NCBI RefSeq assembly: GCF_023806125.1
Contig: NZ_JAMSKT010000011.1
Span: 48,541-112,540 of the forward strand
Reading direction: 5' to 3'
Origin: Clostridium caldaquaticum
GTDB taxonomy: Bacteria > Bacillota > Clostridia > Clostridiales > Clostridiaceae
DNA: 64,000 bases
Each line of letters begins with the position of its first letter. Positions within the stretch are counted from its first letter, which is position 1. This document shows positions 26,642-35,253 of the stretch, piece by piece. The notes beneath the pieces are model-generated. The model was not told the origin of the DNA. It saw nothing but the letters and a program-made list of their open reading frames with translations, and searched no databases. Position numbers and translations under genes: made by a program.

Positions 26642-27964
26642 ATGGCAAAAAAAATTTTAATAGTCTATGAGAAGATGGGAATGGGTCATTTAAGAATGGC
26701 TAGCATATTGGAAGATATGCTTAAAGAAGAAGATGTAGAGATAGTAAAATATGCAGGCAGTGAAATGATTGGAGACAGCAGTATTAATATTATAGTTAAA
26801 ATGTGGAATTTTTGCATAAAAAAGAATTTAATTAAAACTGTGGACGTGCTTTTGAATTTTATATTAAGAATTTTTATACTTCCTTTCATTGAAGTGTCAA
26901 GTACAGGGCTTTATCATGAAAAGCTTGAAGAAATAAACCCAGATATTATAGTATGTACAGCAGATGGCTTTAATAAAGCAATAGGAAGCTATGCACAGGA
27001 AAAAGGAATACCATTTTATATTTTTATAACGGAAATTTCTATATTTATTGATTTAGTTAATCCTTATGCAACTCATATATGTTATTTTAATGAAACAGGA
27101 GAAGCAATAAGGAACTATGATTTCAGTAAAACCTATTATTCTTATAAATTAAACAGAAATACTACTTTTTTAGAGAAAGTTAAGTATATTTTAAAGTACT
27201 ATAAAGATTTTGTTTTTTTTGGATATAAAAATTTTATTTATAAAAATCCAGATAGAAAGTTAGAGCAAAATAATGAAGCTAAATATATAGTTGTTGGTCC
27301 TTTAGCTGAGAGAAAGCATTTTACTGAAAAGGATATAGAAGCTATAAAAGAAAAGTACAAAATTAATAATGGTATGGATACTGTAATATTAGCCAGTGGA
27401 AGTATAGGTGGATCTTTACTTTTAGATATGGTTAAGATAATATATAAAAATTATGATAAGCCGTTGAATTTAATTGTGATATGTGGTAGGGATGAAAATA
27501 TTTATAATAAATTAAATAATTTTGATGGAATAAGCTTCCATATAAATTTAATTACTTTTAAGTATATAGAAAAATTCGATGAAATTTTAGCTGCTGCAGA
27601 CTGTATTATTGGCAGACCTTCAGCAGGAATTTTTATTGAAAGCTTATTAAATAAAACCCCAGAAATTACTTTTAGAAAAGCAACCTCTAACGATAGAGGC
27701 ACTCTAACTATGATAGAAAAGTACAATATAGGTAAAGTAGCAGATAATAAATCGGAAGTTGTTGAAGCTTTAGAGGACATATTAGGCAATAAGAGATTGT
27801 ATCAAAACAACATAGAAAAATTGTTAGCTAAGTACAATAATAGTACTTATGAAGATAAAAAAGAACTTTTAAAGGAAATAATGCTATGGGGACACAAATT
27901 TGATTATGAATTAGGTGAAAATTTTGACGTTGACGCAAGGCTTAATGCTCCATTATCTCACTAA
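26642..27964 (+). CDS. GT28-like glycosyltransferase (MGDG synthase/UgtP type)
   Basis: 440 residues, GT-B fold. N-terminal MGMGHLRMASIL corresponds to the glycine-rich GGGH loop of diacylglycerol glucosyltransferases and MurG. C-terminal donor domain: VVGPLAERK near 220, ASGSIGG near 255, and IGRPSAGIFIESLLN near 322 (sugar-nucleotide site). A hydrophobic amphipathic stretch near 60-85 may bind membrane. Lipid glycosylation is inferred from the family. It is 29 bases upstream of the GNAT-like gene, probably one operon. Confidence 0.8.
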   Translation: MAKKILIVYEKMGMGHLRMASILEDMLKEEDVEIVKYAGSEMIGDSSINIIVKMWNFCIKKNLIKTVDVLLNFILRIFILPFIEVSSTGLYHEKLEEINPDIIVCTADGFNKAIGSYAQEKGIPFYIFITEISIFIDLVNPYATHICYFNETGEAIRNYDFSKTYYSYKLNRNTTFLEKVKYILKYYKDFVFFGYKNFIYKNPDRKLEQNNEAKYIVVGPLAERKHFTEKDIEAIKEKYKINNGMDTVILASGSIGGSLLLDMVKIIYKNYDKPLNLIVICGRDENIYNKLNNFDGISFHINLITFKYIEKFDEILAAADCIIGRPSAGIFIESLLNKTPEITFRKATSNDRGTLTMIEKYNIGKVADNKSEVVEALEDILGNKRLYQNNIEKLLAKYNNSTYEDKKELLKEIMLWGHKFDYELGENFDVDARLNAPLSH

Positions 27965-27993
27965 GCTTTAAATAAACAGGGGGATGAATAATA

Positions 27994-29112
27994 ATGATTG
28001 AAATAATCGAGATTAAAGACAAGGCAGAATTAAAGAAATTTATTGAGTTATCTTGGTTTATATATAAGAATGATAAGTTTTGGGTTCCACCTTTAAAAAG
28101 GGATCTTTTGAATACTCTTTTAGGGAAAGATAATCCTCTTTTTATGAGTGGAGAACATGCTTTTTTCATGGCTTATCTTAATGGAGAGGCTGCAGGAAGA
28201 ATATGTGTAGGAATAAATAAAAATTTAAATGAAAAGAAAAATGTAAAAGAAGGATATATTACTTTATTTGAGAGTATTGAAAATAAAGAGGTGGCTTTTG
28301 CTCTTTTTGATAAAGCAATAGAATGGTTAAGAGGTAGAAGACAAAAGCTGGTTAAAGGCCCTATTTCTCCAACTAACGGAGATGATTATAAAGGATTATT
28401 AATTAAAGGTTTTGACGGCTCTCCAGTTCTTATGAATTCTTATAATCCAGAGTATTATATAAATTTTTTTGAAGACTATGGATTTGTTAAGCATTTGGAT
28501 TTATATGCATATTATCATAATTTACATACTATTAACATGGACAGGTATTCAAAAATAGCGGATTATGCTATGAAAAAATATAACTTTACTGTAGATGAGA
28601 TTAATCTTAAAGATATGGATAAGGAAATGGAGGATATTAAAAAGGTTCTTGATATATCTATGCCTGAAGAATGGGAAGAATTAATTCCTCCTACTAAGGA
28701 AGAAATCAGGGCGGAAGGTGCAAAGCTTAAGCCTATGGCAGATAAGAACCTTATCGTTATAGCAAGAAGCGAAGGAAAGCCTATAGGGTTTGGTATAGCT
28801 TTGCCTGATTATAATCAAGTACTTAAAAAAATGGATGGAAAATTGCTGCCTTTTGGTTTTTTAAAATTTCTTTGGTACAGAAAAAAGATAGATTGGTTTA
28901 GAGTTTTCGTACTTTTTGTTATCCCAGAGTTTAGAAAAAAGGCTGTCAGCGGCACTATGCTTAATAAGCTTTATATAAATGGAATCAAAAATGGTTATAA
29001 CTATGCTGAAGGTTCTACTATAGGAGAAACAAATATAGCTATGAGAACAGATATAGAGAAGCTTGGAGCTATAAACTATAGAACTTACAGGATTTATAAA
29101 AAAGAAATATAA
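27994..29112 (+). CDS. GNAT-fold acyltransferase-like protein (YghO-type)
   Basis: 372 residues. Matches a conserved clostridial family of double GNAT-like proteins: FWVPPLKRDLLNTLLGKDNPLF near the N-terminus, KGPISPTNGDDYKGLLI near 125, and a C-terminal acyl-CoA-like region VIPEFRKKAVSGTM and AEGSTIGETNIAMRTDIEKLGA. The acceptor is unknown. Preceded by CAGGGGGATG; likely co-transcribed with the GT28-like gene, which suggests a lipid or envelope substrate (inference). Confidence 0.78.
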   Translation: MIEIIEIKDKAELKKFIELSWFIYKNDKFWVPPLKRDLLNTLLGKDNPLFMSGEHAFFMAYLNGEAAGRICVGINKNLNEKKNVKEGYITLFESIENKEVAFALFDKAIEWLRGRRQKLVKGPISPTNGDDYKGLLIKGFDGSPVLMNSYNPEYYINFFEDYGFVKHLDLYAYYHNLHTINMDRYSKIADYAMKKYNFTVDEINLKDMDKEMEDIKKVLDISMPEEWEELIPPTKEEIRAEGAKLKPMADKNLIVIARSEGKPIGFGIALPDYNQVLKKMDGKLLPFGFLKFLWYRKKIDWFRVFVLFVIPEFRKKAVSGTMLNKLYINGIKNGYNYAEGSTIGETNIAMRTDIEKLGAINYRTYRIYKKEI

Positions 29113-29192
29113 TTTTTTTAATAAATATTTTCTATATGGAAAATATAAATAGTATGTTGTAAGATTAAAGATTTATTTGTGGGAGGAACTAT

Positions 29193-31589
29193 ATGTTAGG
29201 TTATGGTCTTAAAGACAGCAAAGCGCTACAGGGAAATGTAAGTTTAAAGGAAGTAAGTATTACTGGGAACTTGTGTGGAGAATTTGTTGAGATTTCAATC
29301 AATCAAGTATATATAAATAATGGAGATAATAATATAAATTGCACATACACTTTCCCAATACCAGATACAGCTGTTATTACTGGTTTTGAGGCTGCTTTAG
29401 GAGAAAGAACATTAAAAGCAGTTGTAGAAGATAAGGAAGAAGCTAAGAGAATATATGAAGAATCCAATGAGACTAAAGTTAATGTACTCTCTTTAGATCA
29501 GCCTAATCCTAATGTTTTTCAATTTAGTATAGGTCAAATATTGCCTGGGGAATCTGTTAAAATAAAATTTTCTTATATGGATTCACTGACATATGAAGAT
29601 AATAGTTTAATGTTGACAATACCATCTATATTATACCCTAGACTAGCAGACTCTGATGAGAGAAACGCTTCGATAGAATCATCAGAAAACTATAAATCAA
29701 GCTTAAACCTGCTTATTGAACCACTCAGTAAAGTTAATATACAATCTCCTTCACATAAGATTAATGTTGAGTGGGAAGAAGGAAATAATCTTGCCAAGGT
29801 AACTTTTAATAAGTATAATACTAAACTTGATAGGGATTTTGTACTTGTTTTAAAAGAAGAAAAGCCTGAAGAAGCTGCTGGCATGATTTATAAGTATGAA
29901 GCTTATGAACAAGATAAGGGAATACTGTACCTTAGAGTTTTACCCAAGCTGGAAAGCAATGAAGAGGAAAAAACTAATAACTACATATTTTTAATTGATA
30001 TTTCTCATTCTATGAAAGGTACTAAATTAGAACAGGCTAAAAATGCTCTTCAGCTTTGTATAAGAAATCTTTCAGAAGGAGACAGTTTTAATATTGTAGC
30101 ATTTGAAAGCAGTCTCCACTTCTTTTCAGATTCAGGTAAAGTACCTTTTAATGATGACAATTTAAGAAAAGCAACTGAATGGATTAACAGTCTGCAAGAT
30201 AAAAAAGGTGCACAGATATTTGAAGCTTTAAAATATGCTCTTTCAGAAAAAAATGATACAGGCTGCAGCACTATTCTCCTTTTCACAGATGATGTAATAG
30301 AACAAGAGGAAGCTGTACTTCAATATGTAAGAGATAATATAGGGGATAATAGAATATTTACTTTTGGCGTAGATACCTCTGCAAATAGTTATGTGATAAA
30401 TAAGCTTGCACAGTTAGGTTACGGAAAGGCAGAATTTATTTATGAAGGTGAGAGAATAGAGGATGTTGTGTTAAAACAATTCAGAAGAATTGAAAATCCA
30501 CAGGTAGATATTCAAGAAATAGATTGGGGAAGTATGATAGTAGAAAAAACCTATCCAAGAACTATTGACTATCTGTATGACAGAGAGCCTTTTTCTATAT
30601 TTGCCAGAGTTGCAGGGGAAATAGAAGGAAAGATAACTATTAAAGGTAAGGTTGGAGATAAAGATTATATAAAAACAATTGATTTAGATACCTTGGATTT
30701 AAACGAAAATGCTGAGCTTATACAAAAGGTTTGGAGCAGAAAGAGAATAGAGTCCATAGAAGAGAGGATGAAAACTGAAAGAGGAGAAATTTATGATTCA
30801 ATGAGAAAAAAAGTAATTGAAATATCGAAGGAAGCCTCTATTGTAAGTCCTGAAACTTCTTTCATAATGCTTGAAATAATAGAAGATCCAGTATTAGGCA
30901 TGCCTATAACCCATATAGTTCCGCTTAATGTGTCTGAAGAAGCAAGACAAAATATAGCACGTGCAAATTTTTTAGATGTACCTACCTTTGTGTATAGTCC
31001 AGCTTCAGCTGCATCAAATAAAGAAGCTGCAGAAAAAAGTGATAATTATATACTGGATTTAAATTATCCAAGAAGAACTATACTTATAGTATTAGCAAAA
31101 AATCAGTTTGCAGATGGCAGTTTTGCTGACATAAGCAAAGATACAATGTATTCAAAGCTTGAGACTACAGCAATGGTGCTTTTAGCTTTTACTATGGGTA
31201 AAGATGATATAGGTATATATATGAACCAGCTAACTAAATCTGTAAAATTTTTATTAAAAGCTTTAGATGAAAATAAGAATTGGATTGACGAAAAACTTTT
31301 GGTTAAAATTGGTTTAGCACTTAAATCCTGCATGGATAAGGGTATTTTAAAAGAACAATTAGAAGAACAGTGTAAAAATGAGATATCACAAATAAGTATG
31401 TCATTATATAACAGCAGTGTGCGTGAACGTTTGTTAAGTTCTAGTGAAAGACTTAAATTAAGAGATATTGCCCCTTTCTTATTTAAGCTTTCAGAAGATA
31501 GAAAGAGTATTGTGGAAAGCATTGTAATAAAAGAAGAAAAAGACTCCATTTACAGTCTGGCAAAGCTGGGATTATTAAAATCCATATAG
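29193..31589 (+). CDS. VIT and von Willebrand A domain protein
   Basis: 798 residues. N-terminal VIT domain (about 10-135: YTFPIPDTAVITGFEA, EDKEEAKRIYEE), VWA domain (about 262-430) with an intact MIDAS start D269-I-S271-H-S273, then a ~350-residue C-terminal region with alpha-helical repeats. Architecture resembles inter-alpha-trypsin inhibitor heavy chains. There is no signal peptide, so it is probably cytoplasmic. VWA/MIDAS domains mediate metal-dependent protein contacts; partner unknown. ATG behind GGGAGGAA; strong terminator after the stop. Confidence 0.88.
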   Translation: MLGYGLKDSKALQGNVSLKEVSITGNLCGEFVEISINQVYINNGDNNINCTYTFPIPDTAVITGFEAALGERTLKAVVEDKEEAKRIYEESNETKVNVLSLDQPNPNVFQFSIGQILPGESVKIKFSYMDSLTYEDNSLMLTIPSILYPRLADSDERNASIESSENYKSSLNLLIEPLSKVNIQSPSHKINVEWEEGNNLAKVTFNKYNTKLDRDFVLVLKEEKPEEAAGMIYKYEAYEQDKGILYLRVLPKLESNEEEKTNNYIFLIDISHSMKGTKLEQAKNALQLCIRNLSEGDSFNIVAFESSLHFFSDSGKVPFNDDNLRKATEWINSLQDKKGAQIFEALKYALSEKNDTGCSTILLFTDDVIEQEEAVLQYVRDNIGDNRIFTFGVDTSANSYVINKLAQLGYGKAEFIYEGERIEDVVLKQFRRIENPQVDIQEIDWGSMIVEKTYPRTIDYLYDREPFSIFARVAGEIEGKITIKGKVGDKDYIKTIDLDTLDLNENAELIQKVWSRKRIESIEERMKTERGEIYDSMRKKVIEISKEASIVSPETSFIMLEIIEDPVLGMPITHIVPLNVSEEARQNIARANFLDVPTFVYSPASAASNKEAAEKSDNYILDLNYPRRTILIVLAKNQFADGSFADISKDTMYSKLETTAMVLLAFTMGKDDIGIYMNQLTKSVKFLLKALDENKNWIDEKLLVKIGLALKSCMDKGILKEQLEEQCKNEISQISMSLYNSSVRERLLSSSERLKLRDIAPFLFKLSEDRKSIVESIVIKEEKDSIYSLAKLGLLKSI

Positions 31590-31591
31590 TA

Positions 31592-31624
31592 ATAAAACCT
31601 CTTCAAAAGAAGAGGTTTTATTTT
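31592..31624 (+). terminator. Rho-independent terminator
   Basis: 12-bp stem TAAAACCTCTTC (31593-31604) with GAAGAGGTTTTA (31609-31620), 4-base loop, then TTTT. Confidence 0.88.
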
Positions 31625-31630
31625 GTAAAG

Positions 31631-31659
31631 TTGACATAATTAAAAAGATATAATACAAT
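31631..31659 (+). promoter_or_regulatory. Sigma-A promoter of the Rrf2 gene
   Basis: TTGACA (31631-31636) and TACAAT (31654-31659) separated by 17 bases. An inverted CCTA...TAGG element lies just downstream (about 31660-31676), a possible operator for the Rrf2 protein itself. Confidence 0.6.
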
Positions 31660-31703
31660 CCTAGTAGATTAATAGGGTTACTAAGAAAATGAGGTGATTT
31701 ACT

Positions 31704-32138
31704 GTGAAAATATCCACAAAAGGTATATATGGACTAAAAGCTATGGTGGACTTAGCCTTAAATTCAGTAAATGAAAGTATAACTATAAAAAGTATATCAG
31801 AAAGACAGAATATATCAGAAAGCTATCTTGAACAAATATTTTCTATTCTTTCTAAGAAAAAAATAATAAAGAGTAAAAAAGGGGCTCAGGGTGGGTATTC
31901 TTTAGGTGATAAAGGAAATAGTACAACCGTTGGGGATATATTAAGAGCTTTAGAAGGGGATTTATGCGTTATTTCACAGGATAAGCAAGAAGAAGAAAAA
32001 ATCGATAGAATTTTAAATATAAATGTTTGGAACAAGATGAATAACAGTATAAATAAAATAGTAGACTCTATAACATTATATCAATTAATTGAAGAGTATA
32101 ATAAATTTGATGAAGAATATAATATGTATTATATTTAG
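31704..32138 (+). CDS. Rrf2 family transcriptional regulator
   Basis: 144 residues. Starts MKISTKGIYGLKAMVDLAL, with the winged-helix motif ISESYLEQIFSILSKKKIIKSKKGAQGGYSL typical of Rrf2 (CymR/IscR). The three-Cys Fe-S cluster ligand set of IscR/NsrR is absent (a single Cys near 92), so it is more like CymR, which senses through a partner protein. GTG start behind GAGGTGA. No cysteine-metabolism gene adjoins it. Confidence 0.88.
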   Translation: MKISTKGIYGLKAMVDLALNSVNESITIKSISERQNISESYLEQIFSILSKKKIIKSKKGAQGGYSLGDKGNSTTVGDILRALEGDLCVISQDKQEEEKIDRILNINVWNKMNNSINKIVDSITLYQLIEEYNKFDEEYNMYYI

Positions 32139-32266
32139 ATGAGCTTCATAATACTCTCTTAGTAGATAAAAATATTGTTAATAGGATTGTTTTTTGACCA
32201 GATTAAGTATTAAAACTTTACAGCTATATCTGGAAAAATTATTAAGAAAGTGATAAAATAACTATG

Positions 32267-32287
32267 TCGGTATTCTTAAGAAACCGA
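32267..32287 (+). other. Hairpin in the leader of the ECF S-component gene
   Basis: TCGGT/ACCGA stem enclosing the palindrome TTCTTAAGAA, inside a 213-base leader. It may be an operator or part of an RNA structure; it does not match a riboswitch class I know. Confidence 0.35.
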
Positions 32288-32351
32288 ACAAAGTATTATA
32301 AATTTAAATTTCGACTTATATCCTTTAGGGGAGTAAGAACGGAGGGGTAAA

Positions 32352-32951
32352 ATGAATCAAAATGTATCAACAACTAGTACCAGCAGAAAGCTTGGTACAA
32401 GGCAGCTTACTATTGTAGGTATGCTGTCAGCTATTTCTATTATAATGGCGTTGACACCTCTTGGGTTTATACAACTGCCAATGGCAAGAGCTACATTAAT
32501 GCACATTCCTGTTATTATAGGAGCTTTAGTTGAAGGACCTGTTGTGGGAATGCTTATTGGATTAATGTTTGGGGGCTTTAGTTTAGTGCAAAATTATGTT
32601 GCACCTTCCAGTGCGCTGTTTTTTGCTTTTCAAAATCCTCTTGTATCTGTTTTGCCGAGAGTGTTAATACCTATTACAGCTTTTTATACCTATAAGTACA
32701 TGATAGGTAAAAGCGAAAGCCTTAAAATTGGTGTTGCAGCTGCTGTGGGAACTGCTACTAATACTTTTGGCGTGCTTACGATGATATATCTGCTTTATAG
32801 GGAAAAGGTAGCAGTAGTATTTAAGGCAAGTGCAGCTTCAATAGCAAAGGTAATCTATGGAATAGCTCTTACAAATGGAATACCGGAAATGTTAATTGCT
32901 GTTATTATTATTATCCCTGTGATAAGAATAATTAGAAGAGCAAAAAAATAA
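32352..32951 (+). CDS. ECF transporter S component (substrate-binding membrane subunit)
   Basis: 199 residues, about six helices. It has the S-component hallmarks: a helix-1 region with LTIVGMLSAISIIMALTPLGF (small-residue face that docks on EcfT) and an N-terminal QLTIVG start. The family takes up vitamins and metal ions using shared EcfA1/A2/T units encoded elsewhere. Substrate not determinable here; no flanking pathway gene gives a clue. ATG behind ACGGAGGGG. Confidence 0.85.
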   Translation: MNQNVSTTSTSRKLGTRQLTIVGMLSAISIIMALTPLGFIQLPMARATLMHIPVIIGALVEGPVVGMLIGLMFGGFSLVQNYVAPSSALFFAFQNPLVSVLPRVLIPITAFYTYKYMIGKSESLKIGVAAAVGTATNTFGVLTMIYLLYREKVAVVFKASAASIAKVIYGIALTNGIPEMLIAVIIIIPVIRIIRRAKK

Positions 32952-32964
32952 TATAGAGAAATTC

Positions 32965-32999
32965 AGGACTTAGGCAGTGCTTAAGTCCTTTAATTTTTA
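32965..32999 (+). terminator. Rho-independent terminator
   Basis: 8-bp stem AGGACTTA (32965-32972) with TAAGTCCT (32982-32989), then TTAATTTTT. Confidence 0.78.
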
Positions 33000-33068
33000 T
33001 AAAATAAAAAAACTTTTCTAAATCTTTTGCATAAAATATTATCAATAATATTTTAATTGGAGAATTTT

Positions 33069-33593
33069 ATGGAGTATTATGGTAATTTTTATAAGGTTAA
33101 CGGCTATAATGGAGAAAATGCTGTAAGGTATGCATTAACGTATGCTCTTAATCCTAATCCTGAGTATAAGTATTTTTCTTCTCATGGAGAAGGTGGAGGA
33201 AATTGTTCAAATTTTGTATCTCAATGCTTAAAAGCTGGAGGCGCTCCTTTTGCCTATGATTCATCGCCCTGGTGGTATAAAGGAAATACTTGGTCTGTAT
33301 CCTGGGCTGTAGCTCATGCACTTTATTGGACTTTGAAGGTAAGAGCAAAGAAGAAAATGAAGGGGTTAAAAGCTTTTGAAGTACCAAGTATAGAAAGCTT
33401 AAGTTTGGGAGATTTAATTCAATATGAGGATTATAAAGAAATAATATATCATTCAGCAATAGTTACAGCTTTCACTATAGACAGAGGAATAAAGGTGCCG
33501 TTAATATCTCAAAACACTTACAATGCAAGAAACATATCTTATATTAAACCAAAAGCAAAAAAAACTCACTTTATGAAGATTGTAGTATCATAG
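33069..33593 (+). CDS. Amidase-domain protein (PF12671-like)
   Basis: 174 residues. Papain-like/NlpC-like 'putative amidase' domain: nucleophile region GGGNCSNFVSQCLKAGG (Cys near 47), His in YHSAIVT near 140, and SQNTYNARNISY near 155. Here the domain stands alone with no signal peptide, unlike secreted relatives; related stand-alone forms occur in clostridia and may act on spore or wall peptides. Start at ATG 33069, six bases after GGAG; the TTG at 33057 precedes that site. Confidence 0.8.
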   Translation: MEYYGNFYKVNGYNGENAVRYALTYALNPNPEYKYFSSHGEGGGNCSNFVSQCLKAGGAPFAYDSSPWWYKGNTWSVSWAVAHALYWTLKVRAKKKMKGLKAFEVPSIESLSLGDLIQYEDYKEIIYHSAIVTAFTIDRGIKVPLISQNTYNARNISYIKPKAKKTHFMKIVVS

Positions 33594-33594
33594 T

Positions 33595-33625
33595 GTAAAA
33601 AGCATGGGTTATCCATGCTTTTTAC
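33595..33625. terminator. Bidirectional terminator
   Basis: 11-bp stem AAAAAGCATGG (33597-33607) with CCATGCTTTTT (33613-33623); the cca stop lies in the loop. Confidence 0.85.
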
Positions 33626-34940
33626 TTTTAACAATATTTATTAAAGTTTCTTTATTGTTTAACTCAGGTCTCTCCATAACTGTGTCTAAGAGATTGTTTA
33701 AAATTATGCCTATTTCTTTTCCAGGCTTAAAGCCAAGTTTGATTAAATCATCACCATTTATTTTTAGCTGATTTACAGTAAAGGCTTCTTTATTTTCTAA
33801 TATCTTTCTAACTTCTTCTCTTCTTTTTAATATGGGGCTGTAGTCTGCATCTTTTGTATGACCTTTGCTGTCTGCAATCTGAAGCTCGAACAACTCATCA
33901 ATATTGTCAATACCAACTCTGGCTATAAACTTCTTCAAAGCTTTATTTTTCATAACATTGTAAGCTGACATATGTTCTTTAATAAGGATAATTACTTTTT
34001 TAATAGTAGCATTATCAAACTTTAATCTTTTAAGTATAATTTCAGCCATTTCAGCACTTACAATATTATGACCATAAAAGTGGCCGATACCTTTTTTGTC
34101 TATAGTAAAAGTTCTTGGTTTTCCAATATCATGAAACAGTGCCCCTAATCTTACTGCAATATTTGAAGTTGAATTATCTAAAACAGACATTATATGATCA
34201 AAAACAGTTTTATCATGATGTGGACTTTTTTGATCGAAACCAACGCTTTCGTTTAGTTCCGGGATTATATAATTTAATAGGGATGTTTCCTGCAGCATTC
34301 TTATTCCACGGCTTGGGAAATCACTCATAAGTATTTTAACTAATTCATCCCTTATCCTTTCATTACTAACTTTCTGCAAAAGAGTATAGTTATTATGTAT
34401 GGCCTTATAAGTATTTGATTCGATATTAAAGTTTAGCTGACAGGCAAATCTAACAGCTCTGAGCATTCTAAGAGCATCTTCATTAAATCTTTTATGGGCA
34501 TCTCCAACACATTTTATAAGTTTATTATTTAAATCCTCAGTTCCATTAAACATATCAATTAAGGAAACTTTAGGATTGTAAGCTAAAGCATTAATAGTAA
34601 AGTCTCTTCTGCTTAAATCTTCCTTTAAAGAAGTTGTAAAAATAACTTTATCTGGATGGCGGTTGTCTTTATACTCACCATCTATTCTATAGGTAGTTAC
34701 TTCGTAGTTATTATTATTTATCACCACAGTTATTGTACCGTGCTTAATTCCTGTAGGAACCGTATGTTCAAATAAAGTCATTATGTCTTCAGGCAGAGCA
34801 TTAGTAGCTAAATCCCAATCTTTTATTGTTCTGTCAAGCAAGCTGTCTCTTACACAGCCGCCGACTATATAAGCTTCATATCCTTTTGAATTTAGTTTAT
34901 CTAAAATGTAGGATACATCTTCATTTAATTTTATCTTCAT
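33609..34940 (-). CDS. cca: CCA tRNA nucleotidyltransferase / poly(A) polymerase family with HD domain
   Basis: 443 residues. Pol-beta-type class II head: GGCVRD (27-32), DWDLAT (41-46, the catalytic Asp pair), and RRDFTINALAY near 108. A tRNA-binding neck/body follows, then an HD domain (LFHDIGKP near 263). It adds or repairs the 3' CCA of tRNAs; members with an HD domain often also trim 2',3'-cyclic phosphates. ATG at 34940 is chosen after GAGGTG; an upstream GTG overlaps that site. Confidence 0.9.
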   Translation of the reverse strand: MKIKLNEDVSYILDKLNSKGYEAYIVGGCVRDSLLDRTIKDWDLATNALPEDIMTLFEHTVPTGIKHGTITVVINNNNYEVTTYRIDGEYKDNRHPDKVIFTTSLKEDLSRRDFTINALAYNPKVSLIDMFNGTEDLNNKLIKCVGDAHKRFNEDALRMLRAVRFACQLNFNIESNTYKAIHNNYTLLQKVSNERIRDELVKILMSDFPSRGIRMLQETSLLNYIIPELNESVGFDQKSPHHDKTVFDHIMSVLDNSTSNIAVRLGALFHDIGKPRTFTIDKKGIGHFYGHNIVSAEMAEIILKRLKFDNATIKKVIILIKEHMSAYNVMKNKALKKFIARVGIDNIDELFELQIADSKGHTKDADYSPILKRREEVRKILENKEAFTVNQLKINGDDLIKLGFKPGKEIGIILNNLLDTVMERPELNNKETLINIVKSKKHG

Positions 34941-34952
34941 ATGCAGCACCTC

Positions 34953-35235
34953 AATACAACTACAATAATTATTTATAGTATAGCATTATATAATAAAAAA
35001 ATAATTATAATAATTTAGTATGTTTTAATTTAATATTTTTATTATAATCAAAAAGTGTAATAGGATATTTAAAACCTTTTACAATTTATAAATAAATGTA
35101 ATGGAGAAGATTTATAAGATTGATAGATAATTTTTACATTTCCATTATAGGGTAAATATGTTATTGCATAGATAAATATGCTATACTAATATTATATGTT
35201 ATAACGTATATGTTTAGCTATGATAATTTTATGTA
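34953..35235. other. Intergenic region between cca and fbp
   Basis: About 285 AT-rich bases with divergent promoters. An extended -10 candidate (TGC then TATACT) lies near 35179-35187, pointing to fbp. No ORF or riboswitch seen. Confidence 0.45.
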
Positions 35236-35253
35236 ATGAGTGGGAGGAGTTTT

